Source: Spirochaetaceae bacterium
GTDB taxonomy: Bacteria; Spirochaetota; Spirochaetia; Treponematales; Breznakiellaceae
Assembly (NCBI GenBank): GCA_031278215.1
Contig: JAITKV010000039.1
Span: 1-64,000 of the forward strand
Direction: 5' to 3'
Length of the DNA: 64,000 bases
The notes beneath the pieces are model-generated. The model did not search any database. It worked only from the letters and a program-made list of their open reading frames with translations, and was not told the DNA's origin. Of this stretch, positions 1 to 7,935 are shown piece after piece. How positions within the stretch are numbered: position 1 is the first letter of the stretch; each line of letters opens with the position of its first letter. The position numbers and the translations under genes were made by a program.

Positions 1-189
1 GGCTTCTATTATTTCTGTTTCTTGTAATTTATGCCTTTTATATAAGCTTATAAGAGCATTTCCTATTTCGTAAGAAATCATTTCTGGGGACAATAAAGCT
101 GAACCTTTTGTTAGTTTAATAACAACATCTTTATTCGGTTCATTGAGTATAATTGCCATTATAGCACTTGCGTCTAATAATACATCCAT
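1..189 (-). CDS. PIN-domain (VapC-like) toxin, 3' part cut by window edge
   Basis: The reverse strand reads 63 codons from an ATG at 189 to the window edge with no stop, beginning MDVLLDASAIMAIILNEPNK. PIN domains are Mg-dependent ribonucleases, usually the toxin of VapBC pairs. The first conserved acid (Asp6 in LLDASA) and the second (Glu41 in SYEIGNAL) are both visible; later acids lie outside the window. The stretch is AT-rich and uses A/T-ending codons, unlike the GC-rich genes to its right, which suggests transfer. VapC is normally preceded by a VapB antitoxin gene, but no such frame is visible in 190-401. The toxin could be solitary, or its antitoxin could be downstream beyond the edge. 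Family call is fairly secure; the RNA target is unknown. Confidence 0.75.
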   Translation of the reverse strand, partial: MDVLLDASAIMAIILNEPNKDVVIKLTKGSALLSPEMISYEIGNALISLYKRHKLQETEIIEA

Positions 190-191
190 AG

Positions 192-223
192 GTACAATGT
201 ACTGTATATTTTATAAAAGTCAA
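192..223 (-). promoter_or_regulatory. Promoter and small palindrome before the PIN toxin
   Basis: On the minus strand TTGACT (223-218) is followed after 16 nt by TACATT (201-196), and the toxin ATG begins only 6 nt after that box. The -10 box overlaps a perfect 5-bp inverted repeat GTACA-A-TGTAC at 192-202, which could be an operator. The spacing implies little or no 5' leader. Confidence 0.45.
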
Positions 224-236
224 GTAAATTGAGGGT

Positions 237-261
237 GTTCCAAAAACTGAAGTTTTGGAAC
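237..261. repeat. Intergenic hairpin, GTTC...GAAC family copy 1
   Basis: GTTCCAAAA (237-245) pairs perfectly with TTTTGGAAC (253-261) across a 7-nt loop. Related hairpins occur at 18615-18639, 32457-32482 and 49861-49885. It lies between the nuclease gene and the toxin promoter and may act as a terminator for leftward transcription; no strong T-run follows on either strand. Confidence 0.5.
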
Positions 262-401
262 AGCCCCAATTTTTAGTTTTCTGAAATAATTTGCCAAAAA
301 ATTCCGCATAACGTCCCGGCTGCAGCGAACCTGCGGTTCGACGACGGCCCGGCGGCCCGTAAAATCTTCCAAGCCGGGGCCCGGGGTTTCCGGCTCGCCG
401 T

Positions 402-2489
402 CTAGGCCTGTATAAAAACCGCCTCCGCTTCGGGAATTTTTACCGATTTTAGGCGCACCCGTATGGCGTCATTGGGCTCTCCCGCGTTTCCCCCCAGGGA
501 GCTTTCAAGGCCCAGGGCCGGAATAATAATCCCCGTAACATTGTTTCTTTTTTCCGTTACCACCGCGTCCCAGAGGAGTTCCTCATCTTTTTCCGCCCCG
601 GTCCGGCGGCGGCTAAGCAGCTCTTCCAGATAAACCGCAGTCCAATGTTGTTTCGAGGCCCGTTCCGCCTGACTAAGGGCCTGGGCCGCCGCGTTTCCCG
701 CGGCCAGGCGGAACAGCAGGGCGTCTTCGTCCAGGGGCGCCCGGGGGGAAAGCCCCGGAGCGGCGGGGCTTTCTTTTTCCGGATCCCTCCGCAGGCAACT
801 GCGGATCTGCTGGTGGGCCAGAAGATCCGTATAGCGGCGCAGGGGGCTGGTTACCTGGCTGTAGGCTTCCAGCCCCAGCCCCCAGTGCAGCCCCGGTTTG
901 GCGGATACGGATCGGGGCCGCATGCACCGGCGAAGCTGGCAGCTTCCCGCCAGTCCCGGAAAGGGTTTGGCGGGAAGATCCCCCGGCGCCTGGGTAATGT
1001 ACGGAAAGGGAAGCCGCCGCCGGGCGGCCCAGGCCGCGGCCCCTTCGCCGGCCAGGAGCATACACTCCCGAACCATCTCCGCGGACCGGAAAAATTCAAT
1101 GGGCCTAATCTCGACGCTCCGGGGATCCTTGCAAACCGAAATATGAACCTCCGGCAGGCTGATGTTTACGCCCCCCGCGTCAAGACGGCGGAGGAGGTTT
1201 TCCTCCCCCAGTTTAAAAAGGGCCTGTAAAATAATTCCCGCAGCGCCGGCGCCTTCCGCCAGGGCGTCGGCCTTTTCATAGCTTAGCCGGGTAACCCTGA
1301 TCAAAGACGGAAATATCTGCGTATCCACAATGGTCAGGGCATGGGCGTCCCCCGCTCCGCCGCCGCGGCTTTTTGCCCCTCCGCCGGCTTCAAGGGTAAG
1401 TTTAAAGGTCAAGGCCCCCAATCCTTTCTCCGGGGTTTTGTCCTTTGGGATCAGGGCAAAGCGGGAAATGGCTTCTTCGGGGAGCATGGGCCAGGTTCCT
1501 TCGGGAAGATACAGAGTGGCGCCCCGGGTCCGGGCTTCCAGGTCCGCCGGAGAATCCGGTCCTATCGCCGAGGCGGGATCGGCCACATGGACATAGAGGA
1601 TCCTTTTTCCGTCCGGGGCTGTGTCCAGAGAAATCGCATCGTCCGGGTCCGCGCTCCAGGGGCTGTCGATGGCAAAAGCCGAAAGGCCGGTAAGGTCCCG
1701 CCGTTCTTCCCCGGTTTCGCCGGATAGTTCCACCGCCGGGGTCCCCGAAGAAAGGCCCCAGCGCCGGGGATACGGATTAACCCACCGGTCCCAGTACCCG
1801 CATGCCAGAAGCAGCCGGTGGGCTTCCTGGGGAGTCTCGCGGCGGTTTAATTCCCTCATGGTCCGGCTTTTGTCGCTTTTACCGCAGGCCAGGGCTTCCA
1901 CATCCTGAAGGAAGCGTCCTTCGGCGGGGGCCACGGCGCCTCCTCCGCGAAGAAGGTTCCGCAGTTTTTCCAGAAACGCTTCCCGGTCCTGACTTTCCCG
2001 GGCTTTTTCCCGGCGCCTTTCTTCGGCGGCCGCGGCCTTTGCGGCGTCCTGGGCCCGTATGGCGGCGGGGGATCCGGTAAAGTAAACCCCGTCGGACAGA
2101 AGAAGCCAGGCGGCCCAGGCGCTGGGGGGGGTGAATTCCCCAAAGACCAATTCCGCAAGTTCCTTAAGGGTAACGCTTTTACCCCCTCCCTCGATTAGTT
2201 CCCGGGCGTCCCGCAAATCGGCGCCGGAAAAGGCCGCGGTCCCTAAAGTCAGGTCCGCGGCTGAAGGATCGGCGGTTTCCAAAACCGGGCTTCCAAGTTC
2301 CGCCAGACTGTACAGGGGGCCGGGGTGAAGAACCTCGAGATCCTTTTCCCGAACCTTAACGGTTTCTCCTCCCCTGTCGATGCTTATTTTTTCTCCCCGG
2401 TCCTTAACTATCACGGGACGGCCCCGGTAAAGCGCCAAACAGCCGGGTCTAAGGGCCGGAGGATCCGCATTCCGGTCTTGTGCTTCCAT
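402..2489 (-). CDS. RNase II/R-family exoribonuclease (RNB domain)
   Basis: Degrades RNA 3' to 5' in the cytoplasm. The RNB catalytic segment contains the metal-binding Asp cluster in AFAIDSPWSADPDDAIS (about residues 270-287 from the chosen start), and the family's late motif is seen as TSPLRRYTDLL. An N-terminal basic small-domain region and a C-terminal S1-like tail flank the RNB core; the middle carries an Ala/Glu/Arg-rich helical linker. I chose the ATG at 2489 (MEAQDRN). An upstream ATG at 2528 adds 13 residues that do not look like a domain, and a TATACT box at 2501-2506 would place transcription start downstream of it. Neither start has a clear Shine-Dalgarno site. The gene stands alone, reading left toward the toxin. 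Whether it is closer to RNase R or to the shorter RNase II of plants and cyanobacteria cannot be decided by eye. Confidence 0.85.
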   Translation of the reverse strand: MEAQDRNADPPALRPGCLALYRGRPVIVKDRGEKISIDRGGETVKVREKDLEVLHPGPLYSLAELGSPVLETADPSAADLTLGTAAFSGADLRDARELIEGGGKSVTLKELAELVFGEFTPPSAWAAWLLLSDGVYFTGSPAAIRAQDAAKAAAAEERRREKARESQDREAFLEKLRNLLRGGGAVAPAEGRFLQDVEALACGKSDKSRTMRELNRRETPQEAHRLLLACGYWDRWVNPYPRRWGLSSGTPAVELSGETGEERRDLTGLSAFAIDSPWSADPDDAISLDTAPDGKRILYVHVADPASAIGPDSPADLEARTRGATLYLPEGTWPMLPEEAISRFALIPKDKTPEKGLGALTFKLTLEAGGGAKSRGGGAGDAHALTIVDTQIFPSLIRVTRLSYEKADALAEGAGAAGIILQALFKLGEENLLRRLDAGGVNISLPEVHISVCKDPRSVEIRPIEFFRSAEMVRECMLLAGEGAAAWAARRRLPFPYITQAPGDLPAKPFPGLAGSCQLRRCMRPRSVSAKPGLHWGLGLEAYSQVTSPLRRYTDLLAHQQIRSCLRRDPEKESPAAPGLSPRAPLDEDALLFRLAAGNAAAQALSQAERASKQHWTAVYLEELLSRRRTGAEKDEELLWDAVVTEKRNNVTGIIIPALGLESSLGGNAGEPNDAIRVRLKSVKIPEAEAVFIQA

Positions 2490-2593
2490 ATCAGAACTGT
2501 AGTATAGGAAAGACCCCTTGGCAACCATGAAAGGGGCATTCCGCCGGGTCTGTTTCGGAATTTACACTTTCGGGGGCGCTGTAATTTTCACTG

Positions 2594-3796
2594 TCAGGGA
2601 GCGGCTTCCCCGTATCCTCCGGCGGCCCAAAGGGTCCGCAGCTTTTCAAGCCGTTCCCCGGCGGAACGGAGGGTTTCTTCTTTCTTTGCAAAATGAAAAC
2701 GGATCAGGTGGTTTATCTGACTGCCGTCTTCCAGGGGTTTAAAAAAGCTGGAACCGGGAACCGCCGCGACCTTTACTTCTTTGGCAAGCCATTCACAAAA
2801 ACGAGTATCGCCGGTTTTGCTGAATTCGCTTATATCCACCAGCACATAGTAGGCGCCCTGGGGTTTTATGTACCGCAAACCCGCCCTGTCCAGGCAGCGA
2901 AGAAAAAGGTCCCGTTTGTTTGTGTACGAAGCAAGAAGTTCGTCGTAGTAGGTCTGGGGAAAGTTAAGGGCCGTAACCGCCGCTTCCATCAGGGGGGCGG
3001 CGGCGCCAACGGTAAGAAAGTCGTGGACCTTGCGGATAATCCCGGTAACTTCTTCGGCGGCGATGGTGTAACCCAGACGCCAGCCGGTAATTGAATAGGT
3101 CTTGGAAAGGGAGGAGCAGCTAATGGTCCGTTTCCCCATTCCCGGCAGCGAGGCAAAGTATACATGTTCCGCGGGCTTATACACAATGTGCTCGTATACT
3201 TCGTCGGTAATAACCCAGGCGTCGTATTGTTCCGCCAGGCCCGCAATGTATTCCAGTTCCTCCCGGGTAAACACCTTTCCCGAAGGATTACTGGGATTAC
3301 ATAAAATAAGCGCCCGGGGACGCTGCGCAAAGGCTTTTTGCAGCACGGCCCGGTCAAAGCAAAAATCCGGGGGAACCAGGGGTACGTACAAGGGTTCCGC
3401 GCCGGAAAGAACCGCATCGGCGCCGTAGTTTTCGTAAAAAGGGGAAAAAACAATTACCTTGTCCCCGGGGTTTACCGTACTCATCATGGCGGCTATCATG
3501 GCTTCGGTGGAACCGCAGGTTACGGTGATATGCCTGTCCCCGTCCACGGGAATGCCCATGCGGAGGCTTTGCTTGCGGGCCAGCGCCTGCCGGAAATTCT
3601 CCGCCCCCCAGGTAATGGCGTACTGATGGGGGCCCGAGGGCGCAAGCTTTGCCAGGGCCGCGGTAAGCTTCCGGGGAGGATCAAAATCGGGAAAACCCTG
3701 AGACAGGTTGATGGCCCCGTGCTCTATGGCGATCCGGGTCATGCGGCGTATCACCGATTCGGTAAAATTCCGGGTGTGGCTGCTGGTTGCGGGCAT
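2594..3796 (-). CDS. PLP aminotransferase, KAT/CCBL (glutamine transaminase K)-like
   Basis: Fold-type I aminotransferase of class I/II, about 400 residues, the usual length. Visible signatures are INLSQGFPDF near the N-terminus, NPSNPSGK, the PLP-binding Asp in TDEVYEH and the Schiff-base Lys in SSLSKTYSITGW (Lys232 from the chosen start). The pattern INLSQGFPDF plus FASLPGM...RTI is typical of kynurenine aminotransferase/cysteine-S-conjugate lyase and of the methionine aminotransferase YbdL. The ATG at 3796 has AAGGAG 7 nt upstream, so a longer TTG-initiated frame (to 3823) is unlikely. It is last in the operon that also carries the MetNIQ-type importer and the cyclodeaminase-like enzyme, so its substrate is probably the imported amino acid or a product of it. 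Methionine or another sulfur amino acid is a reasonable guess, not proven. Confidence 0.85.
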   Translation of the reverse strand: MPATSSHTRNFTESVIRRMTRIAIEHGAINLSQGFPDFDPPRKLTAALAKLAPSGPHQYAITWGAENFRQALARKQSLRMGIPVDGDRHITVTCGSTEAMIAAMMSTVNPGDKVIVFSPFYENYGADAVLSGAEPLYVPLVPPDFCFDRAVLQKAFAQRPRALILCNPSNPSGKVFTREELEYIAGLAEQYDAWVITDEVYEHIVYKPAEHVYFASLPGMGKRTISCSSLSKTYSITGWRLGYTIAAEEVTGIIRKVHDFLTVGAAAPLMEAAVTALNFPQTYYDELLASYTNKRDLFLRCLDRAGLRYIKPQGAYYVLVDISEFSKTGDTRFCEWLAKEVKVAAVPGSSFFKPLEDGSQINHLIRFHFAKKEETLRSAGERLEKLRTLWAAGGYGEAAP

Positions 3797-3868
3797 CCGT
3801 ATACTCCTTATTGCTGCTGGCAATTATGGGGCCCCCTCGATTCAGCGGGGATGCAGGGTTTAACTCCG

Positions 3869-4549
3869 TTAATGCATGGAACGCCGGGCAAAAAAATTGC
3901 CCAGGGCCTGAACCAGGGTTACCAGGAGTATCAGGATAATCACGGTGATCACCGTAATGTCGGTTTGATAGCGCTGGTATCCGTAGCGGATGGCAAAGTC
4001 CCCCAGGCCTCCGCCGCCCACGGCGCCGGCCATGGCGGTAAGACCGATAAGGCTGATAATTGTAATGGTTACCCCCCGGATGATCCCCGGAATGCTTTCT
4101 TTTAGGTACACCCGGAAGATGATTCCCAGGGGGCCGGTACCCATGGATTGGGCCGCTTCAATGGAACCCCGGTCAATTTCCGCCAGGGCGCTTTCCAGCT
4201 GCCGGGAAAAAAATGGAGCGGTGCCAAAGATAAGGGGCGGTATGGCGCCCTTAACCCCGATGGCGGTTCCCGCGATGATCCGGGTAAGGGGGATAAGCAG
4301 GGCAATAAGAATAATAAAGGGAACGGATCTAAAAAAATTGATAAGCTTATCCATCACCGTCCAGAGAGGAAGATTTTGCAGTATACCCCCCCGCCGGGTT
4401 ACCGTTAACAGCAGGGCAAAAACAATGCCCACTAAAAACGAGATAATCCCCGTTACCGTTACCATGTACATGGTTTCAAAGCAGCTTCGAAAAAGTTCAG
4501 GAAGCCGGGCCATCACGTGGGGCATAAGGATCCGTAATAACTCAGTCAT
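3869..4549 (-). CDS. metI: MetI-type ABC transporter permease
   Basis: Inner-membrane permease of the methionine-uptake (MUT) ABC family, 226 residues, the normal size. Five hydrophobic segments can be read, starting near MYMVTVTGIISFLVGIVFAL. The cytoplasmic coupling loop has the family pattern EAAQSMG...GIIFRVYLKESIPGI. It overlaps the upstream ATPase gene by 8 nt, the usual metN-metI arrangement. Substrate specificity (L- or D-methionine, other amino acids) cannot be read from the permease; hence the symbol reflects family, not proven substrate. Confidence 0.88.
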   Translation of the reverse strand: MTELLRILMPHVMARLPELFRSCFETMYMVTVTGIISFLVGIVFALLLTVTRRGGILQNLPLWTVMDKLINFFRSVPFIILIALLIPLTRIIAGTAIGVKGAIPPLIFGTAPFFSRQLESALAEIDRGSIEAAQSMGTGPLGIIFRVYLKESIPGIIRGVTITIISLIGLTAMAGAVGGGGLGDFAIRYGYQRYQTDITVITVIILILLVTLVQALGNFFARRSMH

Positions 4550-5612
4550 GGCCTCCCCCTTTTTTTAATAGCTTCATCTTCACCCCCCGGCCGGTAAACC
4601 ATGCCATGGTTCTTTTTAGAGCGTCCTCCTCCCCCTCCATAATAATGACAAGCCCTCCTATGGGGGTGTCCTGGATAATATCCAGATCCCCGAAGATAAT
4701 GTTAAGTTTAACGTTAAACTCGATGGAAGCGGTAGATATCAGAGCATCCACGGTGTTGCGGCCCTGGTAACTAAAGTGTACAAGCAGTTGATCCGGTTTT
4801 AGCTTTATCACCGGAGAAGATTCTTCCAGAAGATCGTAAATTTTGTACAGGTGGGAGGTGGCGGCCACAAAGTCCCTGGTAATTTGTTCCCGGGGGTTGG
4901 AAAAAATATCGAATACCGGCCCCTGTTCCACAATAAGGCCCTGGTCCATTACCGCCGCATGGCTGCAGATTGTTTTAATTACCTGCATTTCGTGGGTAAT
5001 GATGACAATGGTTATCCCCAGCTTTTTGTTCAGTTCCTTAAGCAGAGCCAGGATGGACCGGGTGGTCTGCGGATCCAGGGCGCTGGTGGCCTCGTCGCAG
5101 AGCAGAACCCGGGGATTGGACGCCAGGGCCCGGGCTATGCCGACCCTCTGTTTCTGGCCCCCGGAAAGCTGGGAAGGATAGGCGTGTTCCTTGTCCGAAA
5201 GACCCACCAGTTTCAGCAGTTCCCCTACCCGGACCCGGATCGCGTCTTTCTGCATCCCCGTGTATTTAAGGGAAAAGGCCACATTGTCCCCCACGGTCCG
5301 GGACCGGAACAGGTTAAAGTGCTGAAATATCATCCCGATTTTTTTTCGCCGGCGCCGCAGTTCGGATTCGGGGAGGCCGGTTAAATCCTCTCCGTCCACC
5401 AGGACCTGCCCCCTGTCGGGCCGTTCCAGCAGGTTGATGCACCGGACCAGGGTGCTTTTTCCCGCGCCGGAAAATCCTATGACCCCGAAGATATCCCCGT
5501 CTTCGACGGAAAGGCTTACATTCTGTACGGCATGGACCCTGTGGGGCTTTCCGTCGGAAGAGGCCCCCCGGGGAATGTAAAAGGTCTTATCCACATTAAC
5601 AAGTTGTATCAT
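4542..5612 (-). CDS. metN: MetN-type ABC transporter ATPase with C-terminal NIL domain
   Basis: ATP-hydrolysing subunit of the importer. Walker A GFSGAGKST (about residues 46-54), signature LSGGQKQR (149-156), Walker B VLLCDEATSALD and the switch His in IITHEM are all intact. After residue ~260 comes the NIL/ACT-like regulatory domain found in MetN, which in E. coli binds methionine and shuts the transporter off. I chose the ATG at 5612; a GTG five codons upstream (5627) is an alternative, with a purine-rich GGGGGA between them. It follows the cyclodeaminase-like gene closely and overlaps metI by 8 nt. The visible NIL domain supports feedback inhibition by the transported amino acid. Confidence 0.9.
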   Translation of the reverse strand: MIQLVNVDKTFYIPRGASSDGKPHRVHAVQNVSLSVEDGDIFGVIGFSGAGKSTLVRCINLLERPDRGQVLVDGEDLTGLPESELRRRRKKIGMIFQHFNLFRSRTVGDNVAFSLKYTGMQKDAIRVRVGELLKLVGLSDKEHAYPSQLSGGQKQRVGIARALASNPRVLLCDEATSALDPQTTRSILALLKELNKKLGITIVIITHEMQVIKTICSHAAVMDQGLIVEQGPVFDIFSNPREQITRDFVAATSHLYKIYDLLEESSPVIKLKPDQLLVHFSYQGRNTVDALISTASIEFNVKLNIIFGDLDIIQDTPIGGLVIIMEGEEDALKRTMAWFTGRGVKMKLLKKGGGHD

Positions 5613-5635
5613 CGCAGGGTCCCCCACATGACGGC

Positions 5636-6685
5636 TTAGAGGGGCAGCCGTACTCCAATGTCATGTTCCAGCGCCCGGTCAAAAAGCAGCCGGAGCACAA
5701 ACATATCTTCCACCGCCATGCCAAAGTTGTTGGCGATAATCAACTCCCCGGGATCCTCCCGCCCCGGCGCCCTGCCTGCGGCCACCTCTCCGGTTTCGGC
5801 GTGAATAGGCGGATGCCCAAAGGGGTAAAACCCATAGGCCGCAAATTGTTCCACCTGCTCCCGGCTGTCTACAATGTACTTATCCGCCCGCTTAAAGATA
5901 CTGTCCTCGTATAGGGTATGGCCTTCGCACAGAAGAATGGTTTTACCGCCGGATATCCACCGGTCTTTTATAAGCGGATGGTAGCCTTCGGCGGCAACGG
6001 TGGCCGAGGCGATAACGCCGGAATTGCATACCAGTTCCTCGTAGGAAGAAGCCTTAACGATTTTTGCCCTAAGGGTTTTTTGGTAATCCGCCATAAGCTT
6101 TTCCGCGGCCCCATGGTAAATATCGTATATGTAAATGGTTTTTAAACGGGGCAGCACCGTCTCTATATTCTTTATATGCTGCCGTCCTTCGACGCCGCAG
6201 CCTATCATCCCGAAGGTCTCCGTATCCACCGGAGCCAGATGCTTAATCGCCGTATAGGTAACCGCCGCGGTGCGGATCTCCGTTACGTACTTGCAGTCCA
6301 GTACCGCCAGGGGAAGCCCCGAAAGGTGATCGCTGTAGATAATAAGCCCCTGGGCCTGGGGAAAGCCGTATTTTTCCCGGTTGCCGGGATAACAGGATCC
6401 CCACTTAATTCCCGCGGCAAATTCCTGCGGTACATATGCGGGCATGGCATGGAAAAAAGTATCGGTAATAGGGTGCAGGGCTATCTTGGAGGGCATGTCC
6501 ACCTTTTTAGCGCTGTAGGCGATTAAAGCCTTTTCGGTACGGTCCAGAATTTCCGCCGGAGTAACGGGGATCCGTTTAACATCATCCTGGGAAAGATAAA
6601 GAAGCTCACGGCCTATGGCAAGTTTTTTTTGGACTTCGTTACGGTACGCTTCTGCGGCGCCCAGCAGTTCTTCCGGTAATTTCAT
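5636..6685 (-). CDS. Ornithine cyclodeaminase / mu-crystallin family protein
   Basis: NAD(P)-dependent enzyme family that includes ornithine and lysine cyclodeaminase, ketimine reductase (mu-crystallin) and diaminopropionate-pathway dehydrogenases. The dinucleotide site is GMIGCGVEGRQHI in mid-protein, preceded by the family pattern LAVLDCKYVTEIRTAAVTYTA. Length (349 residues) is normal. Of two in-frame ATGs six nt apart, the second (6685) lies 6 nt after GGAGG, whereas the first abuts it, so 6685 is preferred. It sits between the substrate-binding protein and the ATPase of the MetNIQ-type importer. With the aminotransferase at the end of the operon this suggests catabolism or cyclisation of an imported amino acid. 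Substrate not determinable by eye. Confidence 0.82.
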   Translation of the reverse strand: MKLPEELLGAAEAYRNEVQKKLAIGRELLYLSQDDVKRIPVTPAEILDRTEKALIAYSAKKVDMPSKIALHPITDTFFHAMPAYVPQEFAAGIKWGSCYPGNREKYGFPQAQGLIIYSDHLSGLPLAVLDCKYVTEIRTAAVTYTAIKHLAPVDTETFGMIGCGVEGRQHIKNIETVLPRLKTIYIYDIYHGAAEKLMADYQKTLRAKIVKASSYEELVCNSGVIASATVAAEGYHPLIKDRWISGGKTILLCEGHTLYEDSIFKRADKYIVDSREQVEQFAAYGFYPFGHPPIHAETGEVAAGRAPGREDPGELIIANNFGMAVEDMFVLRLLFDRALEHDIGVRLPL

Positions 6686-6734
6686 GGACATCCTCCGTAC
6701 ATAATGGACCTGTTCAATAACCCGGCGCTTATCT

Positions 6735-6751
6735 GCTAAGCCGCGCTTAGC
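6735..6751. promoter_or_regulatory. Perfect inverted repeat upstream of the cyclodeaminase-like gene
   Basis: GCTAAGC (6735-6741) and GCTTAGC (6745-6751) form 7-bp arms separated by 3 nt, about 50 nt before the gene start. It could be a repressor site or a small hairpin in the leader. Confidence 0.35.
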
Positions 6752-6763
6752 TTGTACGGCACG

Positions 6764-6800
6764 GGGGTGTCCGGGAAGTTTCTTGCCTCCCGGACACCCC
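6764..6800. repeat. Strong 13-bp hairpin in the importer operon
   Basis: GGGGTGTCCGGGA (6764-6776) pairs perfectly with 6788-6800 over an 11-nt loop. It lies between metQ and the cyclodeaminase-like gene and lacks a T-run on the coding strand, so it may be an attenuator, processing or RNA-stabilising hairpin that sets a higher level for the binding protein. Confidence 0.5.
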
Positions 6801-6859
6801 TCGCATTTGCTCCCGTTTTGTAGAACCGTGGTTTTAACGCAACCTTCGCAAATGCCGCA

Positions 6860-6902
6860 CTAAAGAAACTGTCCGAATAAGTTTTTTAAACCTTCCGGAC
6901 AG
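6860..6902 (-). terminator. Terminator-like hairpin after metQ
   Basis: Reading leftward after the metQ stop, CTGTCCG (6902-6896) pairs with CGGACAG (6875-6869) across a long A/T-rich loop and is followed by TTTCTTT. This resembles a leaky intrinsic terminator between the binding protein and the rest of the operon. Confidence 0.5.
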
Positions 6903-6942
6903 CCCGGGAAATCAATTTGTACTTCCCAGTATATACTCGATT

Positions 6943-7782
6943 TTACCATGCGGGAAGGGCAATCCCCGTTAACGGGGGTTCTTCTTCAATTACTTTTTTT
7001 ACCTCCTCGGTTTGAAAAGCCGCCACCACCCTTTTGTAGATTTCGTTATCCCGGTCCGCATCCCGGCCCACCACAATGTTAATGTACGGTTTATCCGACT
7101 CGGGATCGATGGGCTTAATATAGATGGCGTCCCGCAGGGGAACGCCCCCGGCGTCCACCACAAAGGTGGAATTAACCACCGCGGCGGCTACCTGGGGATC
7201 GTCCAGGGTCCGCCAGGTCTGGGCCGCGTCCACCTCTACGATCTTGATGTTCTTGGGATTTGCCGTAATATCGTTCACCGTGGGCACATTCCCCTTGGAA
7301 GGATCCAGGGCAAATACCCCGGCGGATTCAAGCACCTTTAAGGCCCGGCCCCCATTGGTGGCGTCGTTCATAATGACAACGGTATCTCCTTCTTTAAGCT
7401 CTTCCAGGGTCTTAATCTTGTTGGAATAGACCCCCAGGAAAAAAATGACCGTATTTCCAAAAGAACTGATCTGATAACCGTTGTTGGCGATCTCGTCTTG
7501 CAAAAAGGCGTCGTGCTGGAAGGAATTGAGCTCAATATCGCCGTCCGCCAGAGCCCGGTTGGGAACCGCATAGTCGCTAAAGTTAACCAATTCTACCTTA
7601 ATGCCTTCGGCGTCCATGGATTCCGCGACCTTGGTCCAGGCCAGACGGAGCTCTTCGCCCACGAGCCCTATCCGCACCACCGTTTCCTGGGCGCCGGAGG
7701 CTTTTTTGCCGCCGCACCCGGCCGGAATAAGGCCCAAGGCTAACACCGCCAGCATGGTCAGTAGGGGTATTCTTTTTTTCAT
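6943..7782 (-). CDS. metQ: MetQ/NlpA-type substrate-binding lipoprotein
   Basis: Periplasmic binding lipoprotein of the MUT ABC importer. It begins with a Lys-rich signal sequence and lipobox LIPAGC (lipidated Cys23), followed by the family pattern VRIGLVGE and, later, DIELNSFQHDAFL and NGGRAL. Length 279 is typical. The ATG at 7782 has AAGGAG 8 nt upstream. It is the first gene of the operon and is followed by two hairpins, so it is probably made in excess over the membrane subunits. The treponemal relative Tp32 binds methionine; here that is inference from the family. Confidence 0.9.
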   Translation of the reverse strand: MKKRIPLLTMLAVLALGLIPAGCGGKKASGAQETVVRIGLVGEELRLAWTKVAESMDAEGIKVELVNFSDYAVPNRALADGDIELNSFQHDAFLQDEIANNGYQISSFGNTVIFFLGVYSNKIKTLEELKEGDTVVIMNDATNGGRALKVLESAGVFALDPSKGNVPTVNDITANPKNIKIVEVDAAQTWRTLDDPQVAAAVVNSTFVVDAGGVPLRDAIYIKPIDPESDKPYINIVVGRDADRDNEIYKRVVAAFQTEEVKKVIEEEPPLTGIALPAW

Positions 7783-7804
7783 CGTTCTCTCCTTATGAAA
7801 ATAT

Positions 7805-7825
7805 ATCCGATAAATAACATCGGAT
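7805..7825. promoter_or_regulatory. Inverted repeat in the metQ leader
   Basis: ATCCGAT (7805-7811) and ATCGGAT (7819-7825) form perfect 7-bp arms with a 7-nt gap, just downstream of the predicted transcription start and upstream of the ribosome site. Operator or leader hairpin. Confidence 0.4.
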
Positions 7826-7833
7826 TACTAGGT

Positions 7834-7862
7834 AATATTTATCATTTGCGCACTTTTGTCAA
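7834..7862 (-). promoter_or_regulatory. Sigma-70-like promoter of the metQ operon
   Basis: A perfect TTGACA (7862-7857) is followed after 17 nt by AATATT (7839-7834). Predicted start near 7827 gives a leader of about 45 nt containing the inverted repeat and the Shine-Dalgarno site. There is no room for a SAM riboswitch. Confidence 0.55.
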
Positions 7863-7935
7863 TAGGATTTCCCCGGACCGGGGTAAAATTTGTACTTTTT
7901 TTGACGGCGTAAAAATCTACAAGCGCCACAGGCTT

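Noticed and set aside
7783-7870. SAM riboswitch before metQ
   Set aside because: The predicted leader is only about 45 nt, too short, and no SAM-I core sequence is present.
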